A stretch of 64,000 nucleotides of DNA, from positions 186,001 to 250,000 of the forward strand of contig JAFRRA010000002.1 in the NCBI GenBank assembly GCA_017428325.1. Reading direction: 5' to 3'. Source of the stretch: Bacteroidales bacterium. Its GTDB lineage: Bacteria > Bacteroidota > Bacteroidia > Bacteroidales > UBA932. This document shows positions 44,679-53,928 of the stretch, in pieces. Position 1 is the stretch's first letter. Every line of letters begins with the position of its first letter. Below the pieces are notes generated by a model, which was not told the origin of the DNA, did no database searches, and was given only the letters and a program-made list of their open reading frames with translations. A program made the position numbers and the translations under genes.

Positions 44679-47309
44679 ATGAAAAGAGTATTTCTCCTCC
44701 TTGCCTTTCTGGGCGCATCCGCCGCGTTGACAGCTCAGAAACATATCAGAATCAATTATGTGGGCTATCTCCCGAAGAGTGTCAAGGTTGCCGTTTATTT
44801 CGAGGAAAAGAGAGTGGACGCTCCGCTGACTGATGCGGAAAAGCTGGCGGTCCAGGTGAACGCCTCCGGACAGACAGCCTGGACAAGGAAGCCGGGATCC
44901 GTGTCCAAGGACAAGATCCCCGTTTCCGCAGATGCCGGCAATGAAGAGTTCGTTGTCTTTGACGCGGTGACAGACCTTCCGGCTTTCACAGGAAAAGCCA
45001 AGGCCGCAGATCCTTCCAAGTGGGTTATGAAAGAAGCGGCCCGTCTGGATTTCTCGGAACTTCAGAAGCCGGGCGGATATTATATCAGATACAAGGGCAC
45101 ATATTCCCCGGTGTTCAAGATAGGGGCGGACGTGTATGACGGGGCTGCGGATCTCCTGCTTTTCTATATGAGGCAGCAGCAGTGCGGCTACAACCCGTTC
45201 ACGGACACTCTTTGCCACCAGCTGGACGGTTACATAGTGGACCATCCTCAGAGAAGCGGGGAGAGGATAGATGTCCGCGGCGGCTGGCACGACGCTTCCG
45301 ATTACCTTCAGTATCAGACCACAAGCGCTACGGCAACCTATCATATGATGTTTGCCTGGAAGTGGATAGAGGACAAGAGCATATTCAGGGACCGTTACCA
45401 GGCAGACGGAAGGCCGGGAGCTAACGGAATTCCGGACATTCTGGACCAGGCCCGCTGGGGTCTGGACTGGCTGGTGAGGATGAATCCTGAGGACAGGGTG
45501 ATGTTCACCCAGATCGCAGATGACAGGGACCATATCGGATTCAAGCCGCCGCAGTTCGATACAGCTGATTACGGCTGGGGAGAGGGTAACGGAAGGCCTG
45601 TGTACTATCTTACCGGCAAGCCTCAGGGAATGGGCAAGTTCGGCAAGAACCGCACCACCGGAGTAAGCTCCGCCGCAGCCAAGTTCGCATCTTCATTTGC
45701 CCTTGGAGGAGAAGTTTTCTCAGCGATAGATCCGGACTTTGCAAAGAAGATTGCCGCCAAGGCTCCGGACGCTTACGAATATGCAAAGGAGTTTCCGGGC
45801 AATACCCAGACTGCTTGCTATGTTTCCAGATATTTCTACGAGGAAGACACATGGGTGGATGATGTGGAGCTTGCAGCAGCCACTTTGTATGAAACGACAA
45901 AACTTCCTGTGTACCAGGAAGAAGCTGATTATTATGGAGAGCAGGAGCCTGTCTCTCCGTGGATGGAACTCGGAAGGGGACGCCACTACCAGTTCTACCC
46001 GTTCATTAACCTCGGTCACTTCCTTCAGGCGGAAAGCGGGGACGAGGCCGTCCGCCGCAAATACACCGAGTTTATGAAGGAAGGTCTCCAGGACCTTAAG
46101 GACAGGGCCGGAGCAGAACCGTTTATGCACGGCATCCCATACCTGTGGTGCTCAAACAACCTTACCAGCGCCGCAGTAACCCAGGCCCAGCTTTACAGAA
46201 GACTTACCGGTGACACCTCATACGAGGAAATGGAAGCGGCTATGAGAGACTGGCTGTTCGGCTGCAACCCTTGGGGTGTTTCCATGATAATCGGCTATCC
46301 GAAGGGAGGTTTCCTGCCGACAGACCCACATTCAGCCTTCACTCTGGAACACAGGGAGATAACCGGAGGACTCATTGACGGTCCTGTATATAACTTCATC
46401 TTCTCGTCAAGAGCTGGCGGAGGTCTCCGTCAGCCAGACAAGACCCCATCGCTGAACAGAGGACTGGCAGTCTATCACAACGATATCGGAGACTATGCCA
46501 CCAACGAGCCTACAATGGATGGAACAGCAGGCTTGACATATTACTTCGCAACTTTGGAGCAGGAGGGGAACCGCCAGAAAAAGGAACTTGAACCGTCCAT
46601 CGCCAATGTGGTTAAGGACCGTTACGGCGCCATTCGCAGACTGGATCCGTCCAAGAAGGAAATCTACCTGATTTTCTCTGCGGACGATATGTTCAACGGC
46701 GGAGAAAAAATCCTCCAGTCGTTGAAGAAAGAAAAGATCAAGGGGTCGTTCTTCTTCACCGGCAATGCTCTCCGCAAGCCTGAGTTCCAGGATATTATCC
46801 GCCAAATTGTGGATGAGGGGCATTATGTTAGCGGCCACTCTGACAAGCATCTGCTCTACGCCCCTTGGGACGGCAATAGAGATTCAATGCTCATAAGCAA
46901 AGACAGTATCCTCGCCGATATCCGTCTGAACGCCAAGGAACTGGAGAAGTTCGGCATTCTTCAGAGCCAGTCCAAGTGGTTCCTCCCGCCTTACGAACAT
47001 TACAATACAGAGTCTGTAAACATCCTGTCCAGAGCTGGTTACAAGGTAATAAACTACACTCCGGGAACTGCTACTCCGGCAGACTACACCATTCCGTCCA
47101 TGAGCAGTTACACTACCGCCCAGACCTTGATAGACCGTCTCTACGCCTTTGAGCAGAAAAACACTCTCAACGGAGCAATCATACTTATTCATCCTGGCAT
47201 CGAGCCAACCCGTCCGGAAGGCGAAAGGCTCTACAACCGCCTGAGAGAAATAATCACGTACCTGAAGAAGAAAGGCTACACCTTCAAAACTTTCAAAGAC
47301 CTTGATTGA
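44679..47309 (+). CDS. GH9 glycoside hydrolase fused to a polysaccharide deacetylase domain, exported
   Basis: An 876-residue protein with a signal peptide (FLLLAFLGASAALTA). Residues 20-130 form the N-terminal Ig-like domain common before GH9. The (alpha/alpha)6 GH9 domain follows, with the catalytic Asp pair in GGWHDASDY near residue 200 and the acid Glu in NEPTMDGTAG near 608. From about 655 a NodB-fold domain appears: SADDM, then SGHSDKH near 718 with two metal His, and FLPPYEHYN near 768. GH9 cleaves beta-glucans, and the second domain removes N- or O-acetyl groups. The substrate is not known. A TATATTTG box at 44639-44646 precedes it. Confidence 0.88.
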   Translation: MKRVFLLLAFLGASAALTAQKHIRINYVGYLPKSVKVAVYFEEKRVDAPLTDAEKLAVQVNASGQTAWTRKPGSVSKDKIPVSADAGNEEFVVFDAVTDLPAFTGKAKAADPSKWVMKEAARLDFSELQKPGGYYIRYKGTYSPVFKIGADVYDGAADLLLFYMRQQQCGYNPFTDTLCHQLDGYIVDHPQRSGERIDVRGGWHDASDYLQYQTTSATATYHMMFAWKWIEDKSIFRDRYQADGRPGANGIPDILDQARWGLDWLVRMNPEDRVMFTQIADDRDHIGFKPPQFDTADYGWGEGNGRPVYYLTGKPQGMGKFGKNRTTGVSSAAAKFASSFALGGEVFSAIDPDFAKKIAAKAPDAYEYAKEFPGNTQTACYVSRYFYEEDTWVDDVELAAATLYETTKLPVYQEEADYYGEQEPVSPWMELGRGRHYQFYPFINLGHFLQAESGDEAVRRKYTEFMKEGLQDLKDRAGAEPFMHGIPYLWCSNNLTSAAVTQAQLYRRLTGDTSYEEMEAAMRDWLFGCNPWGVSMIIGYPKGGFLPTDPHSAFTLEHREITGGLIDGPVYNFIFSSRAGGGLRQPDKTPSLNRGLAVYHNDIGDYATNEPTMDGTAGLTYYFATLEQEGNRQKKELEPSIANVVKDRYGAIRRLDPSKKEIYLIFSADDMFNGGEKILQSLKKEKIKGSFFFTGNALRKPEFQDIIRQIVDEGHYVSGHSDKHLLYAPWDGNRDSMLISKDSILADIRLNAKELEKFGILQSQSKWFLPPYEHYNTESVNILSRAGYKVINYTPGTATPADYTIPSMSSYTTAQTLIDRLYAFEQKNTLNGAIILIHPGIEPTRPEGERLYNRLREIITYLKKKGYTFKTFKDLD

Positions 47310-47313
47310 CAAT

Positions 47314-48159
47314 ATGTTTAAGATAGTAGACAAGAAACAGCTAACGCCACTGATATATTCCTTGTGGGTGGAAGCTCCGAGGATTGCAGCAAGCGCAAAG
47401 CCCGGACAGTTTCTGATAGTCCGCACAGGCGAGAACGGGGAGAGAATTCCGCTTACCATCTGCGATTATGACACTGAGAAAGGAACAGTGAGAATTGTGG
47501 TGCAGATAGCCGGAGTCTCCTCAAACAAGATCTGCCATTTGGATGTGGGGGATTGCCTCACCGATGTAGCGGGCCCGCTCGGTAAACCATCTGACTTCAT
47601 GGAGATACCGGAGGAAGACCTTAAGGGCAAACGCTATCTGTTCGTTGCTGGTGGTGTAGGATCCGCTCCAGTTTATCCGCAGGCAAAATACCTGCACGAG
47701 AGGGGAGCCCACGTGGATGTGATAATCGGTGCCCGCAACAAGGACCTAATCATAATGGAAGACGAGATGCATAATGTCTGCACCAACCTCTACATCTGCA
47801 CAGACGACGGTTCCAAAGGTGAGAAAGGCGTTGTCACCCTCCTTATGGAACGCCTTGGGAATAAGTATGATATGTGCGTGGCGATAGGCCCTATGATAAT
47901 GATGAAGTTTGCAACCCTTACGGCAAAGAAGCTTGAGCTTCCAATTACCGTGAGTCTCAACACGCTGATGGTGGACGGAACGGGAATGTGCGGAGCCTGC
48001 CGTGTGAGTGTTGCCGGCAAGACAAAATTCGCCTGCGTGGACGGTCCGGAGTTCAACGGCTACGATGTGGACTTTGACGAGGCTCTTCGCCGCCAGACAC
48101 TTTATCGTACACAGGAACAGCAGGCAAACTCAGAAGCGGGCCTTGAATTCAGGAGATAG
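47314..48159 (+). CDS. nfnA: NfnA-like ferredoxin-NADP+ oxidoreductase FAD/[2Fe-2S] subunit
   Basis: A 281-residue flavoprotein related to PyrK and SudB. The FAD-binding barrel contains KPGQFLIVR and IPLTICDYD. The NAD-binding part starts FVAGGVGSAPVYPQAK. The C-terminal [2Fe-2S] cysteines lie in GMCGACRVSV and FACVDG near residues 226-241. I start at ATG 47314 rather than the TTG four codons earlier. The stop lies 4 bases before the NfnB-like gene. Together they match the electron-bifurcating NADH/ferredoxin:NADP+ oxidoreductase, although automatic annotation often calls this a dihydroorotate dehydrogenase subunit. Confidence 0.85.
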   Translation: MFKIVDKKQLTPLIYSLWVEAPRIAASAKPGQFLIVRTGENGERIPLTICDYDTEKGTVRIVVQIAGVSSNKICHLDVGDCLTDVAGPLGKPSDFMEIPEEDLKGKRYLFVAGGVGSAPVYPQAKYLHERGAHVDVIIGARNKDLIIMEDEMHNVCTNLYICTDDGSKGEKGVVTLLMERLGNKYDMCVAIGPMIMMKFATLTAKKLELPITVSLNTLMVDGTGMCGACRVSVAGKTKFACVDGPEFNGYDVDFDEALRRQTLYRTQEQQANSEAGLEFRR

Positions 48160-48163
48160 ATTT

Positions 48164-49642
48164 ATGGCAAACAAGATAGACAGAGTTCCGGTCAGGGAAC
48201 AGGCCCCGAAGGTAAGGGCAACAAACTTTGAAGAGGTATGCTACGGCTACAATGCGGAAGAGGCTCAACTAGAGGCTTCCCGATGCCTTAACTGTAAGAA
48301 ACCCAGATGCGTGGACGCGTGCCCGGTGGGTATAAACATACCGGCATTTGTCCATCAGGTTCTGGATGGAGACTTCAAGGGAGCTTACGATACAATCAGC
48401 CAGGACAGTTCTCTTCCTGCAATCTGCGGAAGGGTTTGTCCGCAGGAAACCCAGTGCGAGGGAAGCTGCATCCTGGGAGTCAAGGGCCAGCCTGTTTCCA
48501 TTGGCAAGCTTGAAAGATTTGTAGCCGATTACAATCAGGAACACCCGGAAAAAGATACTAGTGAAATACAATATTCTGAGGCACATCATAATAATTTCAG
48601 AGAAAGGATAGAGGAAAGACGGGAGTGTATAAGGCAAATGCGTTCGGGGTTTGTAAAAAGAGAGGGGGATGCGGCTGTTAAGGTGGCGGTGATAGGAAGC
48701 GGCCCTGCAGGCCTGGCGTGTGCATCGGATCTTGCAAAACTGGGCTACAGCGTTACTGTCTTTGAAAGCCTTCACAAGACGGGTGGAGTGTTGACGTATG
48801 GAATTCCTGAATTCAGGCTTCCCAAGAAGGCGGTCGTGGAGAAGGAATTGGATAAGCTCAAGGCTCTTGGAATAAAGTTCGAGACGGATGTTTTTGTCGG
48901 AAGGACAGTCACCATAGATGAGCTTATGGACAAGGAAGGATTCAAGGCCGTGTTCGTTGGAACGGGAGCCGGTCTTCCTCTGTTCCTAGGCATTCCTGGA
49001 GAGAACCTCAATGGAGTTTTTTCAGCCAACGAATACCTTACAAGGAATAACCTTATGCAGGCTTTCAGCAAGGAATCCGACACTCCAATCTTCCGTGCAA
49101 AGAAAGTCTGTGTGGTTGGTGGCGGAAATGTTGCAATGGACGCTGCACGCACGGCACTCAGACTTGGGGCTGAGGTGACAATAGTCTATCGCAGAACAGA
49201 AAAGGAACTTCCTGCACGTGCTGAAGAAGTGCATCATGCAATGGAAGAGGGGATAAACTTCCAACTACTGACAAACCCTGTTGAGGTGCTCGGCGACGAA
49301 AACGGATGGGTAAGGGGAATACGCTGCATACGTATGGAACTCGGCGAGCCTGACGAGAGCGGAAGGCGTTCTCCGATTCCAATCCAAGGCTCTGAGTTTG
49401 AGATAGAAACGGATGCGCTGATTGTGGCGCTTGGAACCAAGATTAACCGCCTGATTGCGGACACAACTCCAGGCTTGGAGACAGACCGCAAGGGAAGGCT
49501 TCTGACTACGGAAACCGCCACAAGCCGCAAGGGAGTATTTGCCGGCGGAGATGTTGTCACCGGCGCAGCAACAGTAATCCTCGCCATGGGTGAGGGCCGC
49601 AAAGCCGCAGCCGCCATCCACAAATATTTGACAGAGTCTTAA
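48164..49642 (+). CDS. nfnB: NfnB / GltA-like glutamate synthase family FAD subunit
   Basis: A 492-residue flavoprotein. N-terminal cysteine motifs [16 protein letters not shown] (near 40) and [15 protein letters not shown] (near 90) bind [4Fe-4S] clusters. The FAD site [17 protein letters not shown] and the NADPH site [17 protein letters not shown] follow. It is often annotated as the glutamate synthase small subunit, but no large GltS subunit is nearby and the partner NfnA precedes it by 4 bases. About 35 extra residues (charged, about 126-165) sit between the cluster domain and the FAD site. I start at ATG 48164, not in the frame extension overlapping nfnA. Confidence 0.85.
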   Translation: MANKIDRVPVREQAPKVRATNFEEVCYGYNAEEAQLEASRCLNCKKPRCVDACPVGINIPAFVHQVLDGDFKGAYDTISQDSSLPAICGRVCPQETQCEGSCILGVKGQPVSIGKLERFVADYNQEHPEKDTSEIQYSEAHHNNFRERIEERRECIRQMRSGFVKREGDAAVKVAVIGSGPAGLACASDLAKLGYSVTVFESLHKTGGVLTYGIPEFRLPKKAVVEKELDKLKALGIKFETDVFVGRTVTIDELMDKEGFKAVFVGTGAGLPLFLGIPGENLNGVFSANEYLTRNNLMQAFSKESDTPIFRAKKVCVVGGGNVAMDAARTALRLGAEVTIVYRRTEKELPARAEEVHHAMEEGINFQLLTNPVEVLGDENGWVRGIRCIRMELGEPDESGRRSPIPIQGSEFEIETDALIVALGTKINRLIADTTPGLETDRKGRLLTTETATSRKGVFAGGDVVTGAATVILAMGEGRKAAAAIHKYLTES

Positions 49643-49682
49643 AGCAAACTTTCATATCTTTGCAACCATAAATTATTCAGAG

Positions 49683-51047
49683 ATGGCACAAGTACAGAAA
49701 CCAAGCATTCCTAAAGGCACGAGAGATTTTTCTCCGGAGCAGATGGCCGGAAGGAACTACATATTCGACACAATCAAGAGCGTTTTCAAGCAGTTTGGCT
49801 ACAAACCGATTGAGACTCCTTCCATGGAGAATCTTTCAACTCTTCTGGGCAAGTATGGAGAAGAAGGGGACAAGCTACTCTTCAAGGTTCTTAACAGTGG
49901 AGAAGCATTTGCAGGTGTCTCAAACGAAGATCTTCAGAAAGGGAGCAATGCTCTGAGTATCAAGGTATGCGAGAAAGGCCTCAGGTATGACCTTACAGTT
50001 CCGTTCGCAAGGTACGTGGTTCAGCACAGAAACGAGATTACATTCCCGTTCAAGCGCTATCAGATTCAGCCTGTATGGAGGGCAGACCGTCCGCAGAAAG
50101 GCCGTTACAGAGAATTCTATCAGTGCGATGTTGACGTGATCGGCAGCAAGAGTCTTCTTAACGAACTTGAACTTGTCCAGATTGTAGACAAAGTGTTCGG
50201 AAAGTTCGGAATAAACGTTTGCATCAAGATAAACAACCGCAAGATTCTGGCTGGCCTGGCTGAGGTGATGGGCTTCCCAGAAAAACTCGTGGAAATCACC
50301 ATCGCGATGGACAAGATAGACAAGATCGGTCTCGAGGCTGTGAAGGAAGAAATGCTTGCAGAGGGCGTGGATGAAAAGGGCTTCTCCATCCTGGAGCCTG
50401 TGCTTGCTTTCAACGGTACCACAGAGGAGAAAATCTCCCTTATCAGCAATGTTGTAAGTGGCAGTGAAACAGGTCGTAAGGGTGTAGAAGAACTCCAGAC
50501 GCTTTTCAATTACATCTCTGAGGCAAACATTTCCCAGAAAGTGGAAATAGATCTTTCCCTTGCAAGAGGACTTAACTATTACACGGGAGCAATCTTTGAG
50601 GTAAAGGCCCTGGATTTTGCAATCGGAAGCATCTGCGGCGGCGGACGTTATGACAACCTAACCGGTATCTTCGGACTTCCGGATGTTTCCGGCGTGGGGA
50701 TCTCCTTCGGCGCAGACCGCATCTACGACGTTCTTACCGGCCTCGACAAGTTCCCTAAGGAAGCGATTGGCGGAACAAAAGTCCTGCTTTCAAACATGGA
50801 CGACAAGTCCGTTGCATATCTCCTTCCACTTGCAGAAAAACTTAGAAACAACAATATCAACTGCGAGGTTTATCCGGACTTCAGCAAACTCAAGAAACAG
50901 TTTGAATATGCGGAGAAGAACAGTATTCCGTTCTTTATAATCGCCGGAGAATCCGAGGCTCAGGCCGGAACTGTCAATATAAAGAACCTGGAAACCGGAG
51001 AGCAAACCACCCTCCCGATCTCTGACGTCCCGTCATTTTTCAAATAA
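49683..51047 (+). CDS. hisS: histidyl-tRNA synthetase
   Basis: Class II synthetase of 454 residues. Motif 2 appears as [20 protein letters not shown] near residue 140, and the histidine-binding signature as [14 protein letters not shown] near 295. The start [16 protein letters not shown] is the normal N-terminus. A TATCTTTG box lies at 49655-49662, with its possible TTG partner too far upstream for a consensus promoter. The initiator tRNA gene follows within 45 bases but has its own promoter. Confidence 0.96.
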   Translation: MAQVQKPSIPKGTRDFSPEQMAGRNYIFDTIKSVFKQFGYKPIETPSMENLSTLLGKYGEEGDKLLFKVLNSGEAFAGVSNEDLQKGSNALSIKVCEKGLRYDLTVPFARYVVQHRNEITFPFKRYQIQPVWRADRPQKGRYREFYQCDVDVIGSKSLLNELELVQIVDKVFGKFGINVCIKINNRKILAGLAEVMGFPEKLVEITIAMDKIDKIGLEAVKEEMLAEGVDEKGFSILEPVLAFNGTTEEKISLISNVVSGSETGRKGVEELQTLFNYISEANISQKVEIDLSLARGLNYYTGAIFEVKALDFAIGSICGGGRYDNLTGIFGLPDVSGVGISFGADRIYDVLTGLDKFPKEAIGGTKVLLSNMDDKSVAYLLPLAEKLRNNNINCEVYPDFSKLKKQFEYAEKNSIPFFIIAGESEAQAGTVNIKNLETGEQTTLPISDVPSFFK

Positions 51048-51049
51048 AT

Positions 51050-51078
51050 TTGGAAATTCGGAAAATTGTGTATCTTTG
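51050..51078 (+). promoter_or_regulatory. promoter of the initiator tRNA gene
   Basis: TTG at 51050-51052, an 18-base spacer and TATCTTTG at 51071-51078, 12 bases before the tRNA 5' end. It lies just past the hisS stop. Confidence 0.6.
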
Positions 51079-51089
51079 CAGTCCAATAT

Positions 51090-51166
<77 letters not shown>

Positions 51167-51168
51167 TG

Positions 51169-51201
51169 ATGACGCCAGGCATTGTCTGGCGTCATTTTTT
51201 T
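51169..51201 (+). terminator. intrinsic terminator of the tRNA gene
   Basis: A perfect 10-bp stem (ATGACGCCAG with CTGGCGTCAT, 7-base loop) is followed by six more T residues. Confidence 0.9.
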
Positions 51202-51264
51202 GGCAAAATAATTGCATTCCTTACCAGGGCCTTTTTTTCGAAAAGCAATTTTTGGAAGAAAAAT

Positions 51265-51294
51265 TTGCATTTATATAATAAGTGTGTAAATTTG
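51265..51294 (+). promoter_or_regulatory. promoter of the fimbrial operon
   Basis: TTG at 51265-51267, a 19-base spacer and TAAATTTG at 51287-51294. It is the only full match to the consensus in the intergenic region. Confidence 0.65.
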
Positions 51295-51390
51295 CACTCG
51301 TTTACTGCTAATTTGGAGCATTTATAAAAAAGCCCATTTTATAATGCTAACAATGAGGATTCTACTTGTCGAATGAGTTGATTTTGTGAT

Positions 51391-51416
51391 GGATAAGATA
51401 AGTGTATCCTTTTTTT
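51391..51416 (+). terminator. weak terminator-like hairpin in the fimbrial leader
   Basis: GGATA (51391-51395) can pair with TATCC (51405-51409), followed directly by seven T. Five pairs make a weak stem, so it may be an attenuator or chance. Confidence 0.3.
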
Positions 51417-51451
51417 ATGCCCAGTAGTTCAGAACTTCGGAAATTTGATAT

Positions 51452-51460
51452 GGGGGGGGG
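51452..51460 (+). repeat. homopolymeric G tract (nine G)
   Basis: Nine consecutive G in otherwise AT-rich sequence, about 57 bases before the start codon of the first fimbrial gene. Such runs slip easily in replication and can vary expression between cells. Confidence 0.75.
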
Positions 51461-51516
51461 TAAACATCTGATCTCTAGGCGATTGATGAGAAAAATATAA
51501 TTATAGATTTAATATT

Positions 51517-52791
51517 TTGAAAAAGCTAGTATTAATTTTACTGCTGTCCCTCGGCGGATTGACGATGGCCTTCTCCCAGGAAAGGGAAATAGGTCATTTC
51601 GGCCGGCAGATATACTTCAAGAAGATGTATACTCTGCTGGATACGGCGTACAAAGACAATGCTAAGAATATTGCCTTCATTATGAATGAAGTAGGCCGTA
51701 TTCTCAAGGATCCCCAGATGGGCATTAACAAGATTTCTATTGTTTCATCCGCTTCTCCGGACGGATTCCATATCCGAAATGAGAAGTATTCCGATGAAAG
51801 AGCCGCAAACATCATTAAGGTGATCGAGGGGCGTTATCCGGAAACTAAAGATCTCTATGAGGTCAAGTCCCTGGGTATAGACTGGGAAGGAGCCATAAGG
51901 GTAGTTGAGGAGTCCGATGTGGTTTACAAGGACGAAGTTCTCAAGATCCTGAAGGAAACTCCTATCGAGGAAGAGAGGAATGGCCGCATGGTCTATCCTC
52001 GTCACGACCAGTTGTTTAAACTCAGAGGCGGTGTCCCGTACAAGTGGCTGACCGAGAATTCCTTCAAGGAGTTGAGAAAGACCGTTGTCGAGGTTTACTA
52101 CTGGAAGGAAATTCCTGAAGAGCCAATTGTAGAAAAAGACACTGTAAAGCCTGCTCCTGTAAAAGACACCGTTAAGTTTGTCGCACCGGTAATAGAGCCA
52201 ATGCCGCAGCCTTGCTTTGCAATCAAGACGAACGTTCTGTATGACTTTGCCGCAACTCCAAACTTTGGAATAGAGATACCTATTAAAAAGAAATGGAGTA
52301 TTGGTGCAAACTACACCTTCCCTTGGTGGATTTGGGCAGACAATGCAAGGGCTTACCAGATTCTTTACTGGGATGTCTATGCAAGACGCTGGCTTGGAAA
52401 CCGCGAGAAGAAAGACGTTCTTTCCGGATGGTTCGTTGGTCTGATCGGTGGTGGCGGCTACTATGATATCGAGCCTCACCGCGCTGTCCCTCACAGGGGA
52501 TATCAGGGTTGGGGCCTGACAGCCAGCCTGGAAGGAGGATATGCTTTCTATCTCAGCGACAGATGGAGCCTGGAGTTTTCAATTGCGGCAGGATATATGC
52601 ATACAGACTATGCCAAGTATAAAGCCGTGATGGGAGACGAGCACCTCGTTTGGCAGCACGACGACCACCGCGACTGGTGGGGACCAACCAAAGCAAACGC
52701 TTCTCTGGTTTACCTGATCTACCATAAGGGAGACAAGGCAAAGAGAAGACAAATTAGAGAACAAAGGAGGCACGAAAATGAGAATTACTAA
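51517..52791 (+). CDS. DUF3575 protein with OmpA-like periplasmic domain
   Basis: A 424-residue exported protein (signal LVLILLLSLGGLTMAFSQ). Residues 45-210 resemble an OmpA-type cell-wall-binding domain, including IVSSASPDGFHIRNEKYSDERA. Residues about 235-410 are DUF3575, a small outer membrane barrel starting CFAIKTNVLYDFAATP, with WYDVYARRWLG-like strands. The start is TTG, as no ATG is available before the signal peptide. DUF3575 genes commonly open Bacteroidales fimbrial operons. It overlaps the DUF5119 gene by 14 bases. The outer membrane position suggests a role in anchoring or export of the fimbriae. Confidence 0.85.
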   Translation: MKKLVLILLLSLGGLTMAFSQEREIGHFGRQIYFKKMYTLLDTAYKDNAKNIAFIMNEVGRILKDPQMGINKISIVSSASPDGFHIRNEKYSDERAANIIKVIEGRYPETKDLYEVKSLGIDWEGAIRVVEESDVVYKDEVLKILKETPIEEERNGRMVYPRHDQLFKLRGGVPYKWLTENSFKELRKTVVEVYYWKEIPEEPIVEKDTVKPAPVKDTVKFVAPVIEPMPQPCFAIKTNVLYDFAATPNFGIEIPIKKKWSIGANYTFPWWIWADNARAYQILYWDVYARRWLGNREKKDVLSGWFVGLIGGGGYYDIEPHRAVPHRGYQGWGLTASLEGGYAFYLSDRWSLEFSIAAGYMHTDYAKYKAVMGDEHLVWQHDDHRDWWGPTKANASLVYLIYHKGDKAKRRQIREQRRHENENY

Positions 52792-53878
52792 GTATATACT
52801 TTCACTAGCCGTTCTGATTGCGGCTTTTGGATGCGAGAGACGTCCATTGGAGTACTTCTACAAGCCGGAAGCCAGGATTATCCTGAATGTGGACTGGTCC
52901 GACTTCCCGGAGAAGCCTACAGGAATGACCATATTCCTGTTCAAAGAAGGTGATGCAGCCAGGTCTATCACCACATCCGTTGTGGACCAGACCGAGCTCA
53001 ACATCTCAGCTGGCCGTTACAAGCTCTTTGTAATGAACCAGTCCGTTACCGAGATTGGTGGTGTTAACTTCAAGGATATGGGATCATACGAGAATGCCGA
53101 GGCTGTGATTGCCAAGGTTGCTTCCAAGTGGTATGCGATAATGAAAGGCGTGATCGCTTCCAGTGAGGGAGAGGACCTGCCAGGTGTCGGTATCCAGCCG
53201 GATGACCTTGGTATTGCCATTGCACAGGAATTCACCATATCCGAGGAAGATATCAAGAACTTCCAGTATCAGTATGCGAAATGGCGTGAGGGTAAGGGCA
53301 AGAAGGATGGTGACGGAGAGGCACCGGACGACGCTCCTGTAGACAAGGACGCTCCTGCCATGAAGACCATCAACGTTGTTGCCCACAACGTGGTTTCCCG
53401 CCTCCACATCAAGATCAACTTCCAGAACATCCAGAACCTTGCTTCCGTGAGGGCTTCCATGGAGAACCTTGCCGAGTCTTTCTTACTGACCCAGGACAAG
53501 ACTTCCAGTGCAGAGGTTGCCCAGCTGATCGAGCAGTGGAGCCTTGTAAAGACAGGTGAGAAGGTTGGTTATGTTGAGGCTACCATCAGCACCTTCGCTC
53601 TTCCTAACGGTGTTACTTCAGTTTCAAACAGAAGTCCTCAGGCCAATGTCTTTACGGTTCAGGCTCTCCACGCAGACCACAAGACCATCACCTCAGAAGT
53701 TTTCAATGTCGGCGACAAGTTCAAGATAACTGTAAGACCTCAATACTACCGCCTCTTTATGGATCTCGAGGTTGGCCCTATTGTCCTTCCTGATATTACA
53801 CCAGCAGAAAATGGTGGAGGATTCATCACTACGGTTGTAGACTGGGACGAGTTGATTGATATTACTATTCCTATTTAA
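52778..53878 (+). CDS. DUF5119 lipoprotein, fimbrial accessory
   Basis: A 366-residue lipoprotein (signal ending AAFGC). The region YKPEARIILNVDWSDFPEKPTGMTIFLF near residue 30 is the DUF5119 hallmark, followed by a fimbrillin-type beta-rich core. A charged insertion (GKGKKDGDGEAPDDAPVDKDAP, residues about 172-193) is unusual. Relatives sit in Bacteroides fimbrial clusters and may act as anchor or minor subunit. It is translationally coupled to the DUF3575 gene through a 14-base overlap and lies 50 bases before the first fimbrillin gene. Confidence 0.8.
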   Translation: MRITKYILSLAVLIAAFGCERRPLEYFYKPEARIILNVDWSDFPEKPTGMTIFLFKEGDAARSITTSVVDQTELNISAGRYKLFVMNQSVTEIGGVNFKDMGSYENAEAVIAKVASKWYAIMKGVIASSEGEDLPGVGIQPDDLGIAIAQEFTISEEDIKNFQYQYAKWREGKGKKDGDGEAPDDAPVDKDAPAMKTINVVAHNVVSRLHIKINFQNIQNLASVRASMENLAESFLLTQDKTSSAEVAQLIEQWSLVKTGEKVGYVEATISTFALPNGVTSVSNRSPQANVFTVQALHADHKTITSEVFNVGDKFKITVRPQYYRLFMDLEVGPIVLPDITPAENGGGFITTVVDWDELIDITIPI

Positions 53879-53928
53879 TAATAAAGGAAACAAATTCAAT
53901 TATTAATAATTCCATTAATCATTTTTTC

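Larger units (their letters stand above)
51202..51516 (+). other. AT-rich leader region of the fimbrial operon
   Basis: No gene is seen here. It holds a promoter match (51265-51294), an imperfect 12-bp inverted repeat (51317-51329 with 51337-51348), a weak terminator-like hairpin GGATA/TATCC followed by seven T (51391-51416), and a run of nine G (51452-51460). The transcribed leader would be about 215 bases, unusually long for this window, which suggests regulation. Confidence 0.6.

Noticed and set aside
48164-49642. Assimilatory glutamate synthase small subunit
   Set aside because: The fold is shared, but the coupled FAD/[2Fe-2S] partner and the absence of a large GltS subunit fit NfnAB better. 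This remains an inference from context.
51202-51516. Invertible promoter before the fimbrial operon
   Set aside because: I looked for inverted repeats flanking the promoter box and found only hairpin-type repeats too close together to be inversion sites, and no recombinase gene nearby.
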